DNA from: Daucus carota subsp. sativus
Taxonomy: Eukaryota; Streptophyta; Magnoliopsida; Apiales; Apiaceae
DNA: 64,000 nucleotides
Direction: 5' to 3'
NCBI RefSeq assembly: GCF_001625215.2
Contig: NC_030385.2
Span: 37,659,598 to 37,723,597 of the forward strand
Part shown: one piece after another, positions 23,878 through 35,677 of the stretch
How the letters are laid out: every line of letters starts with the position of its first letter
How positions within the stretch are numbered: position 1 is the first letter of the stretch
Position numbers and translations under genes: made by a program
The notes under the pieces: generated by a model
What the model saw: the letters and a program-made list of their open reading frames with translations, nothing else
What the model was told of the DNA's origin: nothing
The model's database searches: none

Positions 23878-26239
23878 ATGGCAACAATTACCACCAGGGA
23901 GCCATGGCTCATGGAGAACGGAACTGTCAAGGGTTTGACAAAGGAGAGGCATGGCAAAACTCTTCACAACATGTCTTCTTCTTCCCTTCGCAAAAAGTCC
24001 GATATGACCCTCGTGTCCAAAGTCCCCATTAGTTGTCTCAGGCTCTTTTTAGCTAATCTTCAGGAGGTTATTCTGGGAACTAAGCTTTCCATCCTCTTCC
24101 CAGCTATTCCTCTTGCCATTATAGCTCATTATTGTAATTTTGGAAAAGTAAGTTTATTCATTTTCTTCAAATTTTTAATACCCGCTTTTAGACGGTCGAA
24201 AATAGTCGTTTTTCTACTCTCATGATACTTAAAGGTCGGGAGAGTTAAAAATTCGTTTAATATTCCGTCCATGTAATTAAAATAATTCGAAATGGCTTTG
24301 TTTTCGACAGCCGTGGGTTTTTGCTTTCAGCTTAATTGGCCTCACTCCGCTTGCCGAGCGAATCAGTTTCCTGACTGAGTAAGAAACTATACAAATACAA
24401 AATTTTGACAGTACACAAAAATATTCTTAAAATTAATTGATCGAGTTAATTTTTTTCCCCATGCAGACAAATTACGTTCTATACTGGGCCTACAGGTACT
24501 CATCTTTGTTTTAATGATTATACTAATGGTTAATTACACGGGATCAATTAAACATCTACTATGATCTCCATTTATACTAATTACTGAACGCATATTGCAG
24601 TGGGAGGGCTTTTGAATGCAACATGTGGAAACGCGACAGAGCTTATAATAGCACTGTTTGCTCTGTGGCAACGCAAAGTAGATGTTGTCAAGTTTTCGCT
24701 TTTAGGATCCATTCTTTCGAACCTGCTTTTGGTTCTCGGTACCTCTCTTTTCTGCGGTGGCCTGGCCAATCTGCACAGTGAGCAAAAATACGACAGGGTA
24801 TATAATTAGGCTTCATTTTTTTTTCTTGAAAATTTTAGAAATTTTATTGTATATAAATCGAACTGATGATATATGTGAATTCGGCAGAAACAAGCGGATA
24901 TCAACACTGTACTTCTGTTACTGTCATTGTTATGCCACATTCTGCCACTAATGTTCCGTTATGCGGGTGATGACACGGCTTATAGTCCAAATGACACGCT
25001 TCAGCTGTCGAGAGTTAGCTGCATAATTATGTTGGTGGCATACGTTGCTTACCTGGTTTTCCAGTTGTGGACTCACCGCGAATTTTTTGAAGCCCAAGAG
25101 GTACTCTTCTCTTCCCTTGTTGTGCATGTGTCGTTTGAGTCTAGCTGGTATCTTGGAATTTGATTGCATCAGTACTTAATTTAATTTTTTTGACAGGAAG
25201 AAGATGATGATTTGGTTTCCGAAGAAGCACCTGTTCTTGGATTCTGGAGTGCATTTATTTGGCTGGCTGGGATGACTGTTGTGATAGCCGTGTTATCTGA
25301 GTACGTTGTTGGCACTATTGAGGTAGCTCAAACTTCTAATACTACCATATGCTTTTAAATTTCCCTTCATTAATCTGCAATCCGAGATTCAGATATGAAA
25401 ACTTTTGTTGATTTGGATTATGAGAACTTGTGTTCATTATGTCAACAGGAAGCATCAGCATCTTGGGGGATTTCAGTAAGCTTCATCAGCATCATTCTAT
25501 TACCAATAGTCGGAAATGCAGCTGAACATGCTGGAGCTGTCATTTTTGCTTTTAAGAACAAGTTGGATATTACTTTGGGTGTTGCTCTTGGTTCTGCTAC
25601 TCAGATTGCCTTGTTTGTGGTAAGTCATGCTAATCCTACTCAAGTGACTCTATTTGTACATGAATGTTAATGTATCATATTTAAATGAAACTGAATGTTA
25701 TTGCTTGTTTAATGATCTGCAGGTTCCAGTGAGTGTAGTTTTCGCTTGGGTGCTGGATATAAACATGAATCTTGATTTCAATCTTCTCGAGACCGGTTCC
25801 CTTGCTCTCTCAGTTTTAGTCACCGCATTCACTCTACAGGTATACACTGCACTCCTCGTAAATCTATTAGATTCGAATTAGACTAATAACATTGTATCTC
25901 CGCAAAATTTAATTATCTCATTTGTGATTGTGTTGGATCTCAGGATGGCACTTCTCACTACATGAAAGGAGTTGTGCTTCTATTGTGCTATGTCGTCATT
26001 TCTGCATGCTTTTTCGTATCAAACGGTTCAACAAGTAAGCATATCTATATCAGTTAAGGACTTAAGGTTTCATAGGAACAAATAGTTGTGGAACTTTCAT
26101 AGTACAAATATCTTGTAATTTAAGTTGAACTTTATCATTATGCTTTCAAGTTCTTTATTATTTGCATATCTGTTGCAAATCCTTTTCAGCTAATCAGGGG
26201 AATGGCTTAAACCTCGGACTTAATTCATCCTTCAAATAA
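23878..26239 (+). CDS. CAX: Vacuolar Ca2+(cation)/H+ exchanger, CAX family (CAX4-like)
   Basis: Ten exons join in frame to 443 residues: 23878-24147, 24311-24378, 24467-24495, 24601-24797, 24888-25100, 25197-25322, 25449-25619, 25723-25839, 25944-26034 and 26190-26239. About 11 membrane segments are expected. Both ion-selectivity repeats are present: [13 protein letters not shown] (from residue 132) and [14 protein letters not shown] (from residue 323). These place the conserved acidic residues in the cation-binding alpha repeats. Between TM6 and TM7 lies the type I CAX acidic stretch [11 protein letters not shown]. The cytosolic N-terminus (about residues 1-55) is the position of the autoinhibitory region in this family. 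CAX proteins use the vacuolar proton gradient to load Ca2+, and in some members Mn2+ or Cd2+, into the vacuole. The position near LMBR1-like and AIRP2-like genes suggests orthology to Arabidopsis CAX4, but CAX1 or CAX3 cannot be excluded without a tree. Confidence 0.93.
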
Positions 26240-26961
26240 ACCTTCAGGATCCGAAATGCAAGGTAAATATATCTTGTAGTAAAAATGTGTTTTGAAAGTA
26301 TGCTTAATTACCTGATGCACAAATCTAATTATGTTCTGATGCAGATTTGAGATTGTTCGATGCCATTCCAAATTATTGATCGATGAAAAGGCATCAGTTT
26401 GATTGTTTCTTCAAATTCTCTTGGCCTCAAATGAAGAAAGTGTGATATTTGAGTCCTTGTGTTAGTTATTTGGGATATAAAGGAGGCACATTCAAAATTT
26501 CATGAGCTTCATGGGTCATCCTTCCTCGGATCTATTGGATTTCAAGCGTTACATATGAATTACCAAGTTGTATTAATCCATCTAGGTGTAAAACAGGAGA
26601 AGTCATGCTTGGCAATGGTTTTGTTTTTTTTAATTTCTCTTCGATATTGTGTTTGGTGATCGGCCATTTTCTGAAAGGATTTTAAGTAAATAAGGCTTTC
26701 TTTAAATTGATCGAAAAAGGTAATTTTTTATTTAACAAAAGAGGTAAATTCTTAACAATAATCAGTAATCAATAATATAATGATAAATAAATATATCAGA
26801 CTTATTTCTCGTAGAGGGGGGAGCACTAGCACGTTTTCATCGGACTAGCTACGGACCTTGCTTTTTATTAACCACGGTCCACGCTCGTAACTCGCCGTTA
26901 CAAGTATGACCGGCTCTATATTAGGCACGCGCATGAGACACAGCAAGAAACGATACCATAA
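26240..26961. other. CAX 3' UTR and intergenic sequence
   Basis: Small AG-GT bounded segments near 26250-26345 suggest a spliced or alternative 3' end. Beyond that there is no gene. The 26459-26659 open frame has no recognised domain. Confidence 0.35.
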
Positions 26962-27228
26962 CTCTAAATAAATCTTAAATTTATTCTCATTTTCTCAATT
27001 TTGCAATTAACTCCGATCTATTAATCCCTCCGTTCTTTTCATTTCATAGACTCTAAATAAATCTTAAATTTATTCTCATTTTCTCAATTTTGCAATTAAC
27101 TCCGATCGATTAATCCCTCCGTTCTTTTCATTTCATAGGCTCTAAATAAATCTTAAATTTATTCTCATTTTCTCAATTTTGCAATTAACTCCGATCTATT
27201 AATCCCTCCTTTCTTTTCATTTTCTTAA
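26962..27228. repeat. Three tandem copies of an 89-bp unit
   Basis: The word CTCTAAATAAATC starts at 26962, 27051 and 27140, a period of exactly 89 bp. Each unit also contains ATTCTCATTTTCTCAATT and AATCCCTCCGTTCTTTTC. Copies differ at only a few positions. The third ends at an A run near 27226. The CCCTCCGTTC phrase inside the unit resembles a Stowaway-type terminus, so the unit may have begun as a MITE end. Confidence 0.8.
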
Positions 27229-27868
27229 AAAAAAAAGAGCACAAAAGATTTTTATATCCTACCATTTTCATGAATATTGATGAATCCTACTAGAAAGATA
27301 CCACGAGCATTCACGGTATAACAGCCCATGCCATATGTGTTTAAGTTAGCGTTTAAATGACATATAAGCATTCAAGAGGTTGGATAGCTCAAGAGATATT
27401 CAACTATCGTCCCAGATTCCTTCATAAAAATGATATTATTATATAATCCTTGCGATTGAAGACATTATATTATAGAAACTGAAGACATTATATTATAGAA
27501 GCGGTTCAACAAAATTCCTTATTATTATTCTGATGTCGCGCTCTTAAAATAGAACTTTAAACTACTAAAGTTGCCTGCACAACTTTAAATTTTAAATAAA
27601 TTTTCTGAATTTAAATTTCAATATATGTTTTTTACATCATTATTTGTGTTTAAAAATAATTTTACATGTTTTTTGTATTCGTTGTATTTGTTCAAAAATA
27701 ATTTCAATATATAAATATAACATCTTCTGTGTGTGCATTTCCCACCACAAAATCTTGAACTAATACTAGGAATAATGCTATAGGAATAAATACTAAAGAT
27801 TCTTAGGCTAATGGTTGCAAGTGGAATATGACCCTGTTGTAAATTATAAATAAATCAATGCCTACATT
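27229..27868. other. Intergenic A+T-rich, nothing recognised
   Basis: No gene, RNA or transposon end is supported. A short direct repeat, GAAGACATTATATTATAGAA, is present at 27459 and again about 23 bp later. Confidence 0.35.
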
Positions 27869-28539
27869 TGGGGTGTACACGGTTCGGGTTGGTCAGTTTA
27901 CCGGAATTTAATAACCAAACTCAGTTAAATCAGATTTTCAAAATTTCAAATCAACCTGAGCCGTGTAAACCCTAAAACCAAACCAATTTGTAGTGTTTCG
28001 GTTTGGATCGGTTTGGATCGGTTTATTAAATATATAATAAAAAAAAATTAAACAGATGCTCAACTCTCCTATGCATACCAGTATAATCAAATCAGACTAA
28101 TCAGTAAAAGTGAAACACAAACATGTATGCTAGTAACTTAAATATTTCATAATAAATTCCCTCTGGTATACAAGTTAAGAAACTTTTACCCTTTGGGAAT
28201 TGCAAAAAATATACATCTGGTGAACAATAATCATACTAATCACTAATTTAGACAAGAGAATATATTTAAAATATATTTAGCGTGCTGGGCTATACATATA
28301 TATATATATATATAATATTTAAAATATTTTATTTTTTATTCGGGTTGGTTTGGTTCGACCCAAAAAAACTCAAACTCGTAACCAACCCAATTCGGGTTTA
28401 AAAAATTCGAATTAAAAAAATTCGAATTGTTAAAAAAATTCAAACTAAATACATGTCGAGTTAAAAAAATTCGAATTGTTTCAGTCAAAAAGTGATCGGT
28501 TCGGGTTGATTTGGTTGGTTTTACCGTATACACCTCTGA
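27869..28539. mobile_element. Decayed non-autonomous hAT-like element
   Basis: The left end is TGGGGTGTACACGGTTCGGG. The right end, ACCGTATACACCTCTGA, is its approximate inverse, giving about 15 bp of imperfect TIR. The flanks CCTACATT (27861-27868) and TCTACACT (28540-28547) agree at 6 of 8 positions, consistent with a worn 8-bp duplication. The interior repeats GGTTTGGATC and TTCGAATT motifs. It resembles the element at 15441-16169 in design but not in sequence. Confidence 0.5.
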
Positions 28540-29173
28540 TCTACACTACAGAGCAGAGTTGCAATTCAGGCCCAATCAGGTACATATTTTGGTAGACCTA
28601 AGCCTGGGGTTTGGTTACACAAGCCTAAAGGTTGTTGGGCCGCATCGTTGCGGTTACTAATAATTAAGTCAATATTGATGGGTTTTGTAAAAAACACGAG
28701 AGTGTCAATATATGATGGGGATTTTTTTTAAAATTTTTGCTGAACAGGGATGTTTTTTAATTGTAAAAGATTAAAAGATATTTAACCATAGAGCGATGAG
28801 ATACCCGATGTTGAGCCTTATGATTTGCTTTAAATGTTTTAATAATTTTTTTTTTTACAATACAAACTTATATGCCTTGCAAATTAGTACTATTCTCAGG
28901 ACCACTGAGGATAAACCCACCACTTGCGTTTCCACCACTTGCGTTATGTGATCGTACTCAAAACTTGTTCTTTTATTAAGAGCAATAGTCTCCTAACCCA
29001 CTCTTAAATATAATATAAAATATTAGACCCCTAGTAAGTTAATACGAATTTAAGAGTCTCAACTCCAACAATTAATATTCTTTATACTTGCTCTTAAGTT
29101 AATATTTTATTCTTGTTTGGACTTGGATATGACACAAACTCAAATGTAATTGGAGGGAATGAATATTTTATTA
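28540..29173. other. Intergenic, nothing recognised
   Basis: A+T-rich DNA with T runs near 28718 and 28848. The phrase CCACCACTTGCGTT is duplicated near 28917 and 28932. No gene is supported. Confidence 0.35.
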
Positions 29174-29407
29174 CTCTCTCCATTCCAAAATAATAATCGC
29201 TTTGACTTTTTTCACGTATTTTGAAGTGCAAAAAAAACATACTTGCACATGTTATTTTTGAATTTTTTTTTTCTGAATAAAAATGGAGATATTAAACTTT
29301 TATTCAGAAAAAGAAAATTTCAAATATAATGTGTAGAAGTATGGTTTTTTTACATCTCAAAATACGCGCACAAAGTCAAAGCGACTATTATTTTGGAATG
29401 GATGGAG
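29174..29407. mobile_element. Stowaway-like MITE, 234 bp
   Basis: The ends CTCTCTCCATTCCAAAATAA and the inverse of TTATTTTGGAATGGATGGAG form TIRs of more than 30 bp, continuing into CGCTTTGAC and GTCAAAGCG. TA dinucleotides flank both sides (29172-29173, 29408-29409). No protein is encoded. Confidence 0.8.
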
Positions 29408-29733
29408 TATAAAAAATAAGTTAAAAGCTTTGTAGTGTCTCTTAACTTTGAGGAGAGAGGAGAGAGAGAAACAAGAGGCTCAAAAGCTACTAAGAGTTTC
29501 TTGGAGAAAAATTTCCTTCTAAGAGCTCATTTATGAGTCTCTTGGATGCTCTAGCCCTTAAAGTAATTTACAAATTAATGACGCACCACATTCAAATTCT
29601 AAGCAACAATTTGATAAAGATATAATAAAGGAATGGTACTACGTACTAAATTGTGCAAATTAATTATATTATAATAATTTTTTGATATAATATTTATAGT
29701 TTATATATATGTCATATATATATATATATATAT

Positions 29734-30605
29734 AGGCTCATGATCAAATACAAACCAATCTTAAAATAAAAACTAAAAACCTTTCCTTTTATACAACCCA
29801 ACAACTCCACCTTATCTCTTCCATCAAACCCACTTCGTCTCTCTCCTCTTCCTCCACCCCTGCTACCACATCTCTGCCGACACTTCCACCCATGTCACTG
29901 TTTCCGATTCACCATCATCATCACCACTTCTGCCAGACTGTCACGCCTGCCACCTGCTATTGATATACTTACAGAAATCGTAGCTATTCTGGTGTACGAG
30001 TTAGTGATATTAGCTGTATATTTTAGTGATATTCGCTTTAGAAATTAGTGATATTCGCTATAGAAATTAGTGATATTCGTTAAAATCTCCAGAACTTGAT
30101 GCAAACCTCTAGATCTGTTCTTGTTTGTTGATTCTAGTGATGATGGCGGTGGTGGAGATGGAAGCGGTGAACATGGAGTGGGCGGGGGCATGGAGGATGC
30201 GGGAGTGGGGTTGAGATGCCGGAGGTGGAAGTGGAGGTCGAGGTGGAGGTATGGCAGAAGTAAGGAATGAGATAGCGCGCGGAGGTGAAGGTGGTGGTGG
30301 TGGTGGCGGCAGAGGTCGAGATGAAGGTGGTGGAAGAGGTGAAAGTTGGGTGGAAGTTGGTGGTGGAGGCGGACTGAGGTTTGGATGACGTGAATGGGGC
30401 CGCAGGCGGCGACAATTGTGGAGAGAGCGGCGGACATGGAGTTGCCGGAAGTGGAGGTGGAGCTGGGGAAGATGGAGGTGGAGTTAGAGAAGATGGAGGT
30501 GGAGGTGGGGTTGTTTAAAATTTTAGTGATATTGTATTCAGAATTTAGTGATATTGCAGCTGAGTTTTTAGTTTGTAGAATAAGATGGTTTGTAGTGGAG
30601 TAAGA

Positions 30606-30606
<1 letters not shown>
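29734..30606. mobile_element. (TA)n-anchored MITE-like element with TIRs and GA-rich core
   Basis: The element sits between two (TA)n tracts (about 29713-29733 and 30607-30645). Its ends are imperfect inverted repeats of about 50 bp, sharing ACAAACCA, TCTTA and AACTAAAAAC. The word TTAGTGATATT recurs at about 30002, 30022, 30045, 30067, 30534 and 30553, as subterminal repeats on both sides. A purine-rich GGTGGAG-type minisatellite fills 30134-30510, and the long open frames on the minus strand here (His- or Thr-rich) are its by-product. The class is unresolved. The (TA)n target preference recalls the rice Micron type. Confidence 0.6.
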
Positions 30607-30650
<44 letters not shown>

Positions 30651-30651
30651 T

Positions 30652-30854
30652 ACTCCCTCCGTCTCAATTTATCTGGCTTGTTTGATTTTTTATGGTAAAA
30701 TTGATCAAACTTTAACTGTAATTAGTAATCATTCTTAAATGATCTTGAAAATCGAAAAAATACATTTTGAAGTAAAATAAATATAGATTCTAGCAATATA
30801 TTTTTAATAATTTTTTTTATTATTTTGTATATGTAAATTTCAATCAATGTCAAT
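30652..30854. repeat. Single Stowaway-like end and A+T-rich remnant
   Basis: CTCCCTCCGTCTCAATTTAT at 30653 is a good Stowaway left terminus after TA. No inverse right end was found, so this is probably a truncated copy. Confidence 0.4.
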
Positions 30855-30886
30855 TTGACCGTAAAATGTCGCGGGCTTCGCTTTGC

Positions 30887-31322
30887 AGGGCAGGGCTTTA
30901 TACTGGTTGATGAGGACGAGTACAATGCACAACAACAGCAGCAGGAGTGGCTTCTCCAGGAGGACGATAATGTTTCTGACAATAGCAGCAGTTCTGGCTC
31001 AGTAGGAGGGGGGCAGCTCCAGAGTATATTATCACCGATTAAACTTGCAAGTCCAGGGTTTGGGTTTATGAAGCTAGGCTTGGTTTATGGTAGTTTCGTT
31101 TGCTCAAGTATTGTCCAGTTTCAAGACTCTCTAGCTATCGGGAGTCCTGTTGTAATCAAATTGATCCTATGCTTGTTGGTTATCTACAAGTCTCTAATGT
31201 CTAAAAAAGAAGAAATATATAAGAAGAATTTAATTGAAATTTATCATATGTATAACACTCTAATTACACAAATCCTGCAAAACCTTACTTCACGTCAGGC
31301 GAGTGAAATTCGAATCAGTTAG
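30887..31322 (+). pseudogene. Unrecognised exon-like fragment, acidic and Gln-rich
   Basis: After a CAG at 30885-30887 an open frame reads FILVDEDEYNAQQQQQEW, an acidic Ser-rich stretch, then LQSILSPIKLASPGFGF. The composition is more protein-like than the flanking DNA. I do not recognise a family. Downstream the frame turns into low-complexity hydrophobic sequence and stops at 31322. It could be one exon of a real gene, a gene relic, or chance. Confidence 0.25.
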
Positions 31323-32104
31323 GTCTCGGTTATCATCATGTTGACGTTATATCAAATCGATCGGAGATGCGAGGTGATCATTCACATGGGTCCATATGAT
31401 GAAACAATATCCTTGCAACGTACTAACAGGTGTTATCTTTCCAAAACATAAAATTACATGATTATGATTATGTGATTATTTTTTATCTACAATATATATC
31501 ATTGTTGTGTGGTTCATATTTCATTTTCCTCACATTAGGTATAAGTGTGTGCTTGAATCTATTATGTTATGAGTTGTTTCGTATCATATTTCGTCATTTT
31601 TATATATCGTTTAGTTAGATTTTATTTGTTTTGTATCATCTTCTTCCGTACTTAGTTTCGCTAGTGTCCATGATGAATGTTTGCAGTTCTTGGATGTTGG
31701 CGATGGAGGTGGTATAGCAGTGTATTAATTAGTGCGTGTAGATCACTCTGATTAACAAATGTTATTGCATGATTTTTGTTTTAGTTTTATAATTTTGGAT
31801 ATTGTTTGTTGTTAATAGTTTTAATTGTAGACATTAATATTAGTTATTTTTTGAATGACAAGTTGACTTTCTTTAAAAAAAAATTATCTTTGAAATTTGA
31901 ATTTTCTCTTCATGTTTTAATTTGAATTTTTGTGTTTCAATTAGAAGATAATTTGATAAGATAATTGTTGTCTTTTAATTTGGTAATTACTGATTATTGT
32001 ACCCAAATTTCATAATTCATGGGGACCATATATGATGGCTTTATTGTGCCTTAATGAGGTATTATTGCGCCATTAAGGGTTGATTTGTTGATTGGTGTAT
32101 ACCA
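31323..32104. other. Intergenic A+T-rich, nothing recognised
   Basis: No domain-bearing frame, RNA gene or clear transposon border is visible. Confidence 0.3.
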
Positions 32105-32113
32105 AATTTATAT

Positions 32114-32314
32114 GGGCAATGCCAGAGACCCCAAATTTTTATTCCAAAATTTGTTACCAAATGACGTGGCAAACAAGTGGCGAAATTTGATTGGGTGATT
32201 GATGAATCTGCAGGGGTGCCTCATTATTATGGGAATAAATGCAACCAATGAGATTTTGCCACGTCATTTGGGAAAAATTTTGGGGATAAATATTTGGGGT
32301 CCCTAGCATTTTCC
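32114..32314. mobile_element. Mutator-like MITE, 201 bp, with perfect 9-bp target duplication
   Basis: The ends GGGCAATGCCAGAGACC and GGTCCCTAGCATTTTCC are imperfect inverse repeats. The TIRs extend inward at least 50 bp through ACCAAATGACGTGGCAA and the matching TTGCCACGTCATTTGG. The flanks AATTTATAT at 32105-32113 and 32315-32323 are identical. A 9-bp duplication points to a Mutator-like origin. A diverged relative lies near 19230-19390. Confidence 0.8.
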
Positions 32315-32323
32315 AATTTATAT

Positions 32324-33481
32324 AGTGTTAATAATGATAATTAGCTAAAATTGTGATATTTTTGCTTGTCAAGATTTTTTTTTATTTTTTAGTAGATATA
32401 TTTTAGATCTTTTTTCAATTTTCAACTATATTTTCCTATTTATATTTTAAATTTTCTTAAATTAATAGTCGGTTATTTTGTTCAGATTAAAATTTTATTA
32501 TGTATCTAACCAAAGAGATTTCACTATCTTTTTGGTGTAGATTTTTTTAATGATTTATTTTATATTAGTTTTTATATTACTTTCCTTATTCTTTAAAAAA
32601 ATTATGTTATATTCATATCATTTAATGAGTTTGTTGACTCTTTTCGTCTTTAGTTTTATATAGTTTTATTATTCTATTGTCTATATGAACTTATTATGGT
32701 TTTATTTGTATTGTATTTTTCAGGGTACACGAGATGGAAGAAAGAACGATAGCGGGACCATTTATGGGTGTTTTCTTATCGAATATTAAATTTTATTGTC
32801 TAAGCGTCCCCGGTCATCTCTGCATGTTCGAAGGTTAGATGGTAAACTTTCTTGAACGAAAGGAACTCCTGAGAGCGACTATTGTATTATGATACAATTC
32901 ATCATACGTGAAAGTATCTTGTGACAAAAAAAAAAAGTATTGTCTAGTTTTTTTGCTTTTGGGTATTTTGAGTTTCTGTGTCTTTGAAGTTGCAGGGCAA
33001 GGATTTAATCTCCCATTTATGATGTTTAATGCTATCGTTGTTTTATAAAAAAAAATAATTTGAAATTTGAATCTGATCTTGATTTCACATTTTTAGAAAT
33101 TAAATTCAAATTAACCTTTTTCAGATTTGGAATTTAAATCTAGTTTTTGAGCGAGGAAGATAGGATGATTAAGAAAGCGACACCTTCAGTCGGCCAAAGC
33201 AAAAAAGAGAAATCGGGCCGACTAAACAATTGTATTTCCATCATTACATCATATAAAAATAAGATATATTTCTCGTCTTTTCTACACTTTGTCTGTGTAA
33301 AGTCATAGACCATTCCATAATTTAGTGGCATTTTATGTACATAGAAACTTGTCCACTTCCTCACTCCCATGGCCCCATCACCCATCACTCTGTATTCAAT
33401 AACCGATAGGATAACCGGAGTGTACTTCGGATGGACTACGAGGTCGAGGATAGTTGATTTATATCGTCGGTATGATATTTT
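32324..33481. other. Intergenic A+T-rich, nothing firmly recognised
   Basis: A short non-A+T-rich stretch at 32720-32890 follows a TTTTTCAG acceptor-like site but has no recognisable protein. The open frame at 33140-33388 (-) has no domain. Confidence 0.3.
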
Positions 33482-34011
33482 GTACTTCCTTTTTCATCTG
33501 GCGCTTTGGATTTGTGCCGGTCAAATGGATCAAAATTTAATTGAAATTTATTAATATTGAAAAAATAAAAAAATATGTCATTGGAAATAATTTTTAATCT
33601 ATTTTAAGATGTACTCCCCTCCGTCCTACCAAATTCTTTAAAGTTTCTTTTTTTGGATGTTCCACCAATTTCTTTACATTACAAAACTTTTCTAAAATAG
33701 GTAATGGGTCCCATCACTTTCCCACTTTTTGTTCCCTTTCACACTACTTTTACTCCACTATCTCTATTTTTATATATTAAAAATCAATGGGTCCCACCAT
33801 TTCACCCACTTTTCTTTCACTTTTCTACTATTTTATACATATTTCTTAACCTCCGTGCTCAAACCCAATGTAAACAATTGGGTGCGACGGAGGGAGTAAT
33901 TTTTAGTTTTTTACATTAATGAAAGAGTGACTTATAATTTTTGTTCAAAACTTAGTCAATTTGACCAACAAAATTAGAAATATGACAATTAAAAAGGGAC
34001 AGAGGGTGTAT
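33482..34011. mobile_element. Possible older Stowaway-like element split by a younger one
   Basis: TACTTCCTTTTTCATCTGGC at 33482 and AAAAAGGGACAGAGGGTGTA ending near 34011 look like worn inverse Stowaway ends. The clear Stowaway copy at 33614-33896 lies between them. Internal sequences such as GGTCAAATGGATCAAAATTT on the left and TTAGTCAATTTGACC on the right are roughly inverse. Confidence 0.4.
33614..33896. mobile_element. Stowaway MITE, 283 bp
   Basis: The left end is CTCCCCTCCGTCCTACC and the right end is GGTGCGACGGAGGGAG. TA dinucleotides flank both sides (33612-33613, 33897-33898). Internal segments such as TGTTCCACCAATTTC and AATGTAAACAATTG are shared with the copy at 41494-41797. Confidence 0.85.
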
Positions 34012-35448
34012 TTTATAAGTTATAAATATAAAAAAATTATTTAAACACAAAAAATAAAATTACTTTTATTTAAATAATTTTAAAATTATATATATTAAAC
34101 GCTTATATTAAATTAAACCAAACTATCTTCCCGCTCCGCAAGTCGGTAATTTATTAACCCTGGATATAGGATATGATAACGACAAGTAGGACGCTGGTAA
34201 AACTTCTGTTTATGGTACCGACTCCATTATTTTTAATAAATAATGACTCTAAAGAAAAACATACCACTGTAATAAACATGAACATCACCGATCAACCAAC
34301 TAATTATATTAGTCAAATTTTTAATCAAGATTAACGTAACGTGTGTCTAATGTTCATGTCTCTGTAGCAAGTTTAGTTGCCACTAATATATTAAAGTACA
34401 TGCTAGCCCCGTCATTAAACTTAAGATGCGACCCTTCTGCTTAATTAATTGTTTAAAGCTCGCACCAAAGAGTGTGATTACACGTCTATTACCAGCAAAT
34501 CCCAGCAGTAATCAAGAAGTATGGCCTAGTATTAAAAATTATATTAACATATAATTAATATTATTAAGACAAAATTTTAATAAAAAAATTCATCTATTTT
34601 TTAATCAAAAACTGTTAGTAATTTTTATTTAAGAAAACTAGTAAGTTACACGAAGTGCGCATGGTTCGTTTTCTAATTTACACTTGAGCTCATCATCCTA
34701 GAGAGGTGAAACAGTTGTCAATAAATTCATACTTAGTAATTTGTTGAACTGATTAAATTTTTAATTATTCAATTAATTATTGGAATTCAATTAATTTTTG
34801 ATTAATTTATATTTCCTGGTTTTATTGATTAAATTTGATTTCTACCTTTTACGAGACTGAAATGTTTAACTTTAAACTAATTAATTAGCATAAATTTAAT
34901 AATCTTGATTCTAAAAAATTTAATTAAATTTTTATTTGTGTATTACATCATGCAAAAAATCTAGAACAATCTTTACAGTCAACTAGGTAAATAGTGACCC
35001 TGACCAAGAAAAACGATGTAAATAGTGATCAGCACACGTCACAAATTATAAATGTTACTGAAAATGAAATTTAAAAGTAGATATATGTGAACAAAATAGG
35101 AAAGTTAATAATTATCATCATCATCTTGTTTGTATAGAATACAAAAACTTGTGATATAACAAACCATCAGTTTGTATCAAAAACGTGTACTCCAAGCGAA
35201 TACACACTCAGTGTGTGTGAGAACCACTCCCCACACCTATTCAAACACGATCTCCCGTAAACCCCACTTGCTTAATTTTCCAATTTTCAGCTTTTTTTTA
35301 GGGGAGAGTGGTAAAAATCGAGTCTTTAATTCACGTGATCAGATGGGTTTTTAGGGTGTGATTTTGGGTTTGTGAATCAGTGATTCTTTGGGGGGTTTTA
35401 AAGATTTTGGTGGGATTTTGATGGGATTTTGGTGTGGTGAAAGAAGAT
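34012..35448. other. Intergenic and promoter/5' leader of the AIRP2-like gene
   Basis: The A+T-rich distal part shows no gene. The last few hundred bases, with lower A+T content and the open frame at 35172-35354, are probably promoter and 5' UTR of the gene starting at 35449. Confidence 0.4.
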
Positions 35449-35641
35449 ATGAGAAAGTCTTTTAAAGATTCGTTGAAAGCTCTTGAAGCTGATATTCTGC
35501 ATGCCAATACTCTGTATGTTTTTTGTTTTAGTATGTTTATGTTTATGTCAGTTGGCAATAAATTGTGCGAGTCTGGGGGTTTGTTGGTTTTTGTGATGTC
35601 AGTATTTTTTTATGGCTATCACTCTGTCACTCTTTGTGCGA

Positions 35642-35677
<36 letters not shown>

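Noticed and set aside
30045..30437. Long minus-strand frames rich in His/Leu and Thr/Ser
   Set aside because: They read through a GGTGGAG-type purine minisatellite, are open in more than one frame, and have no domain.
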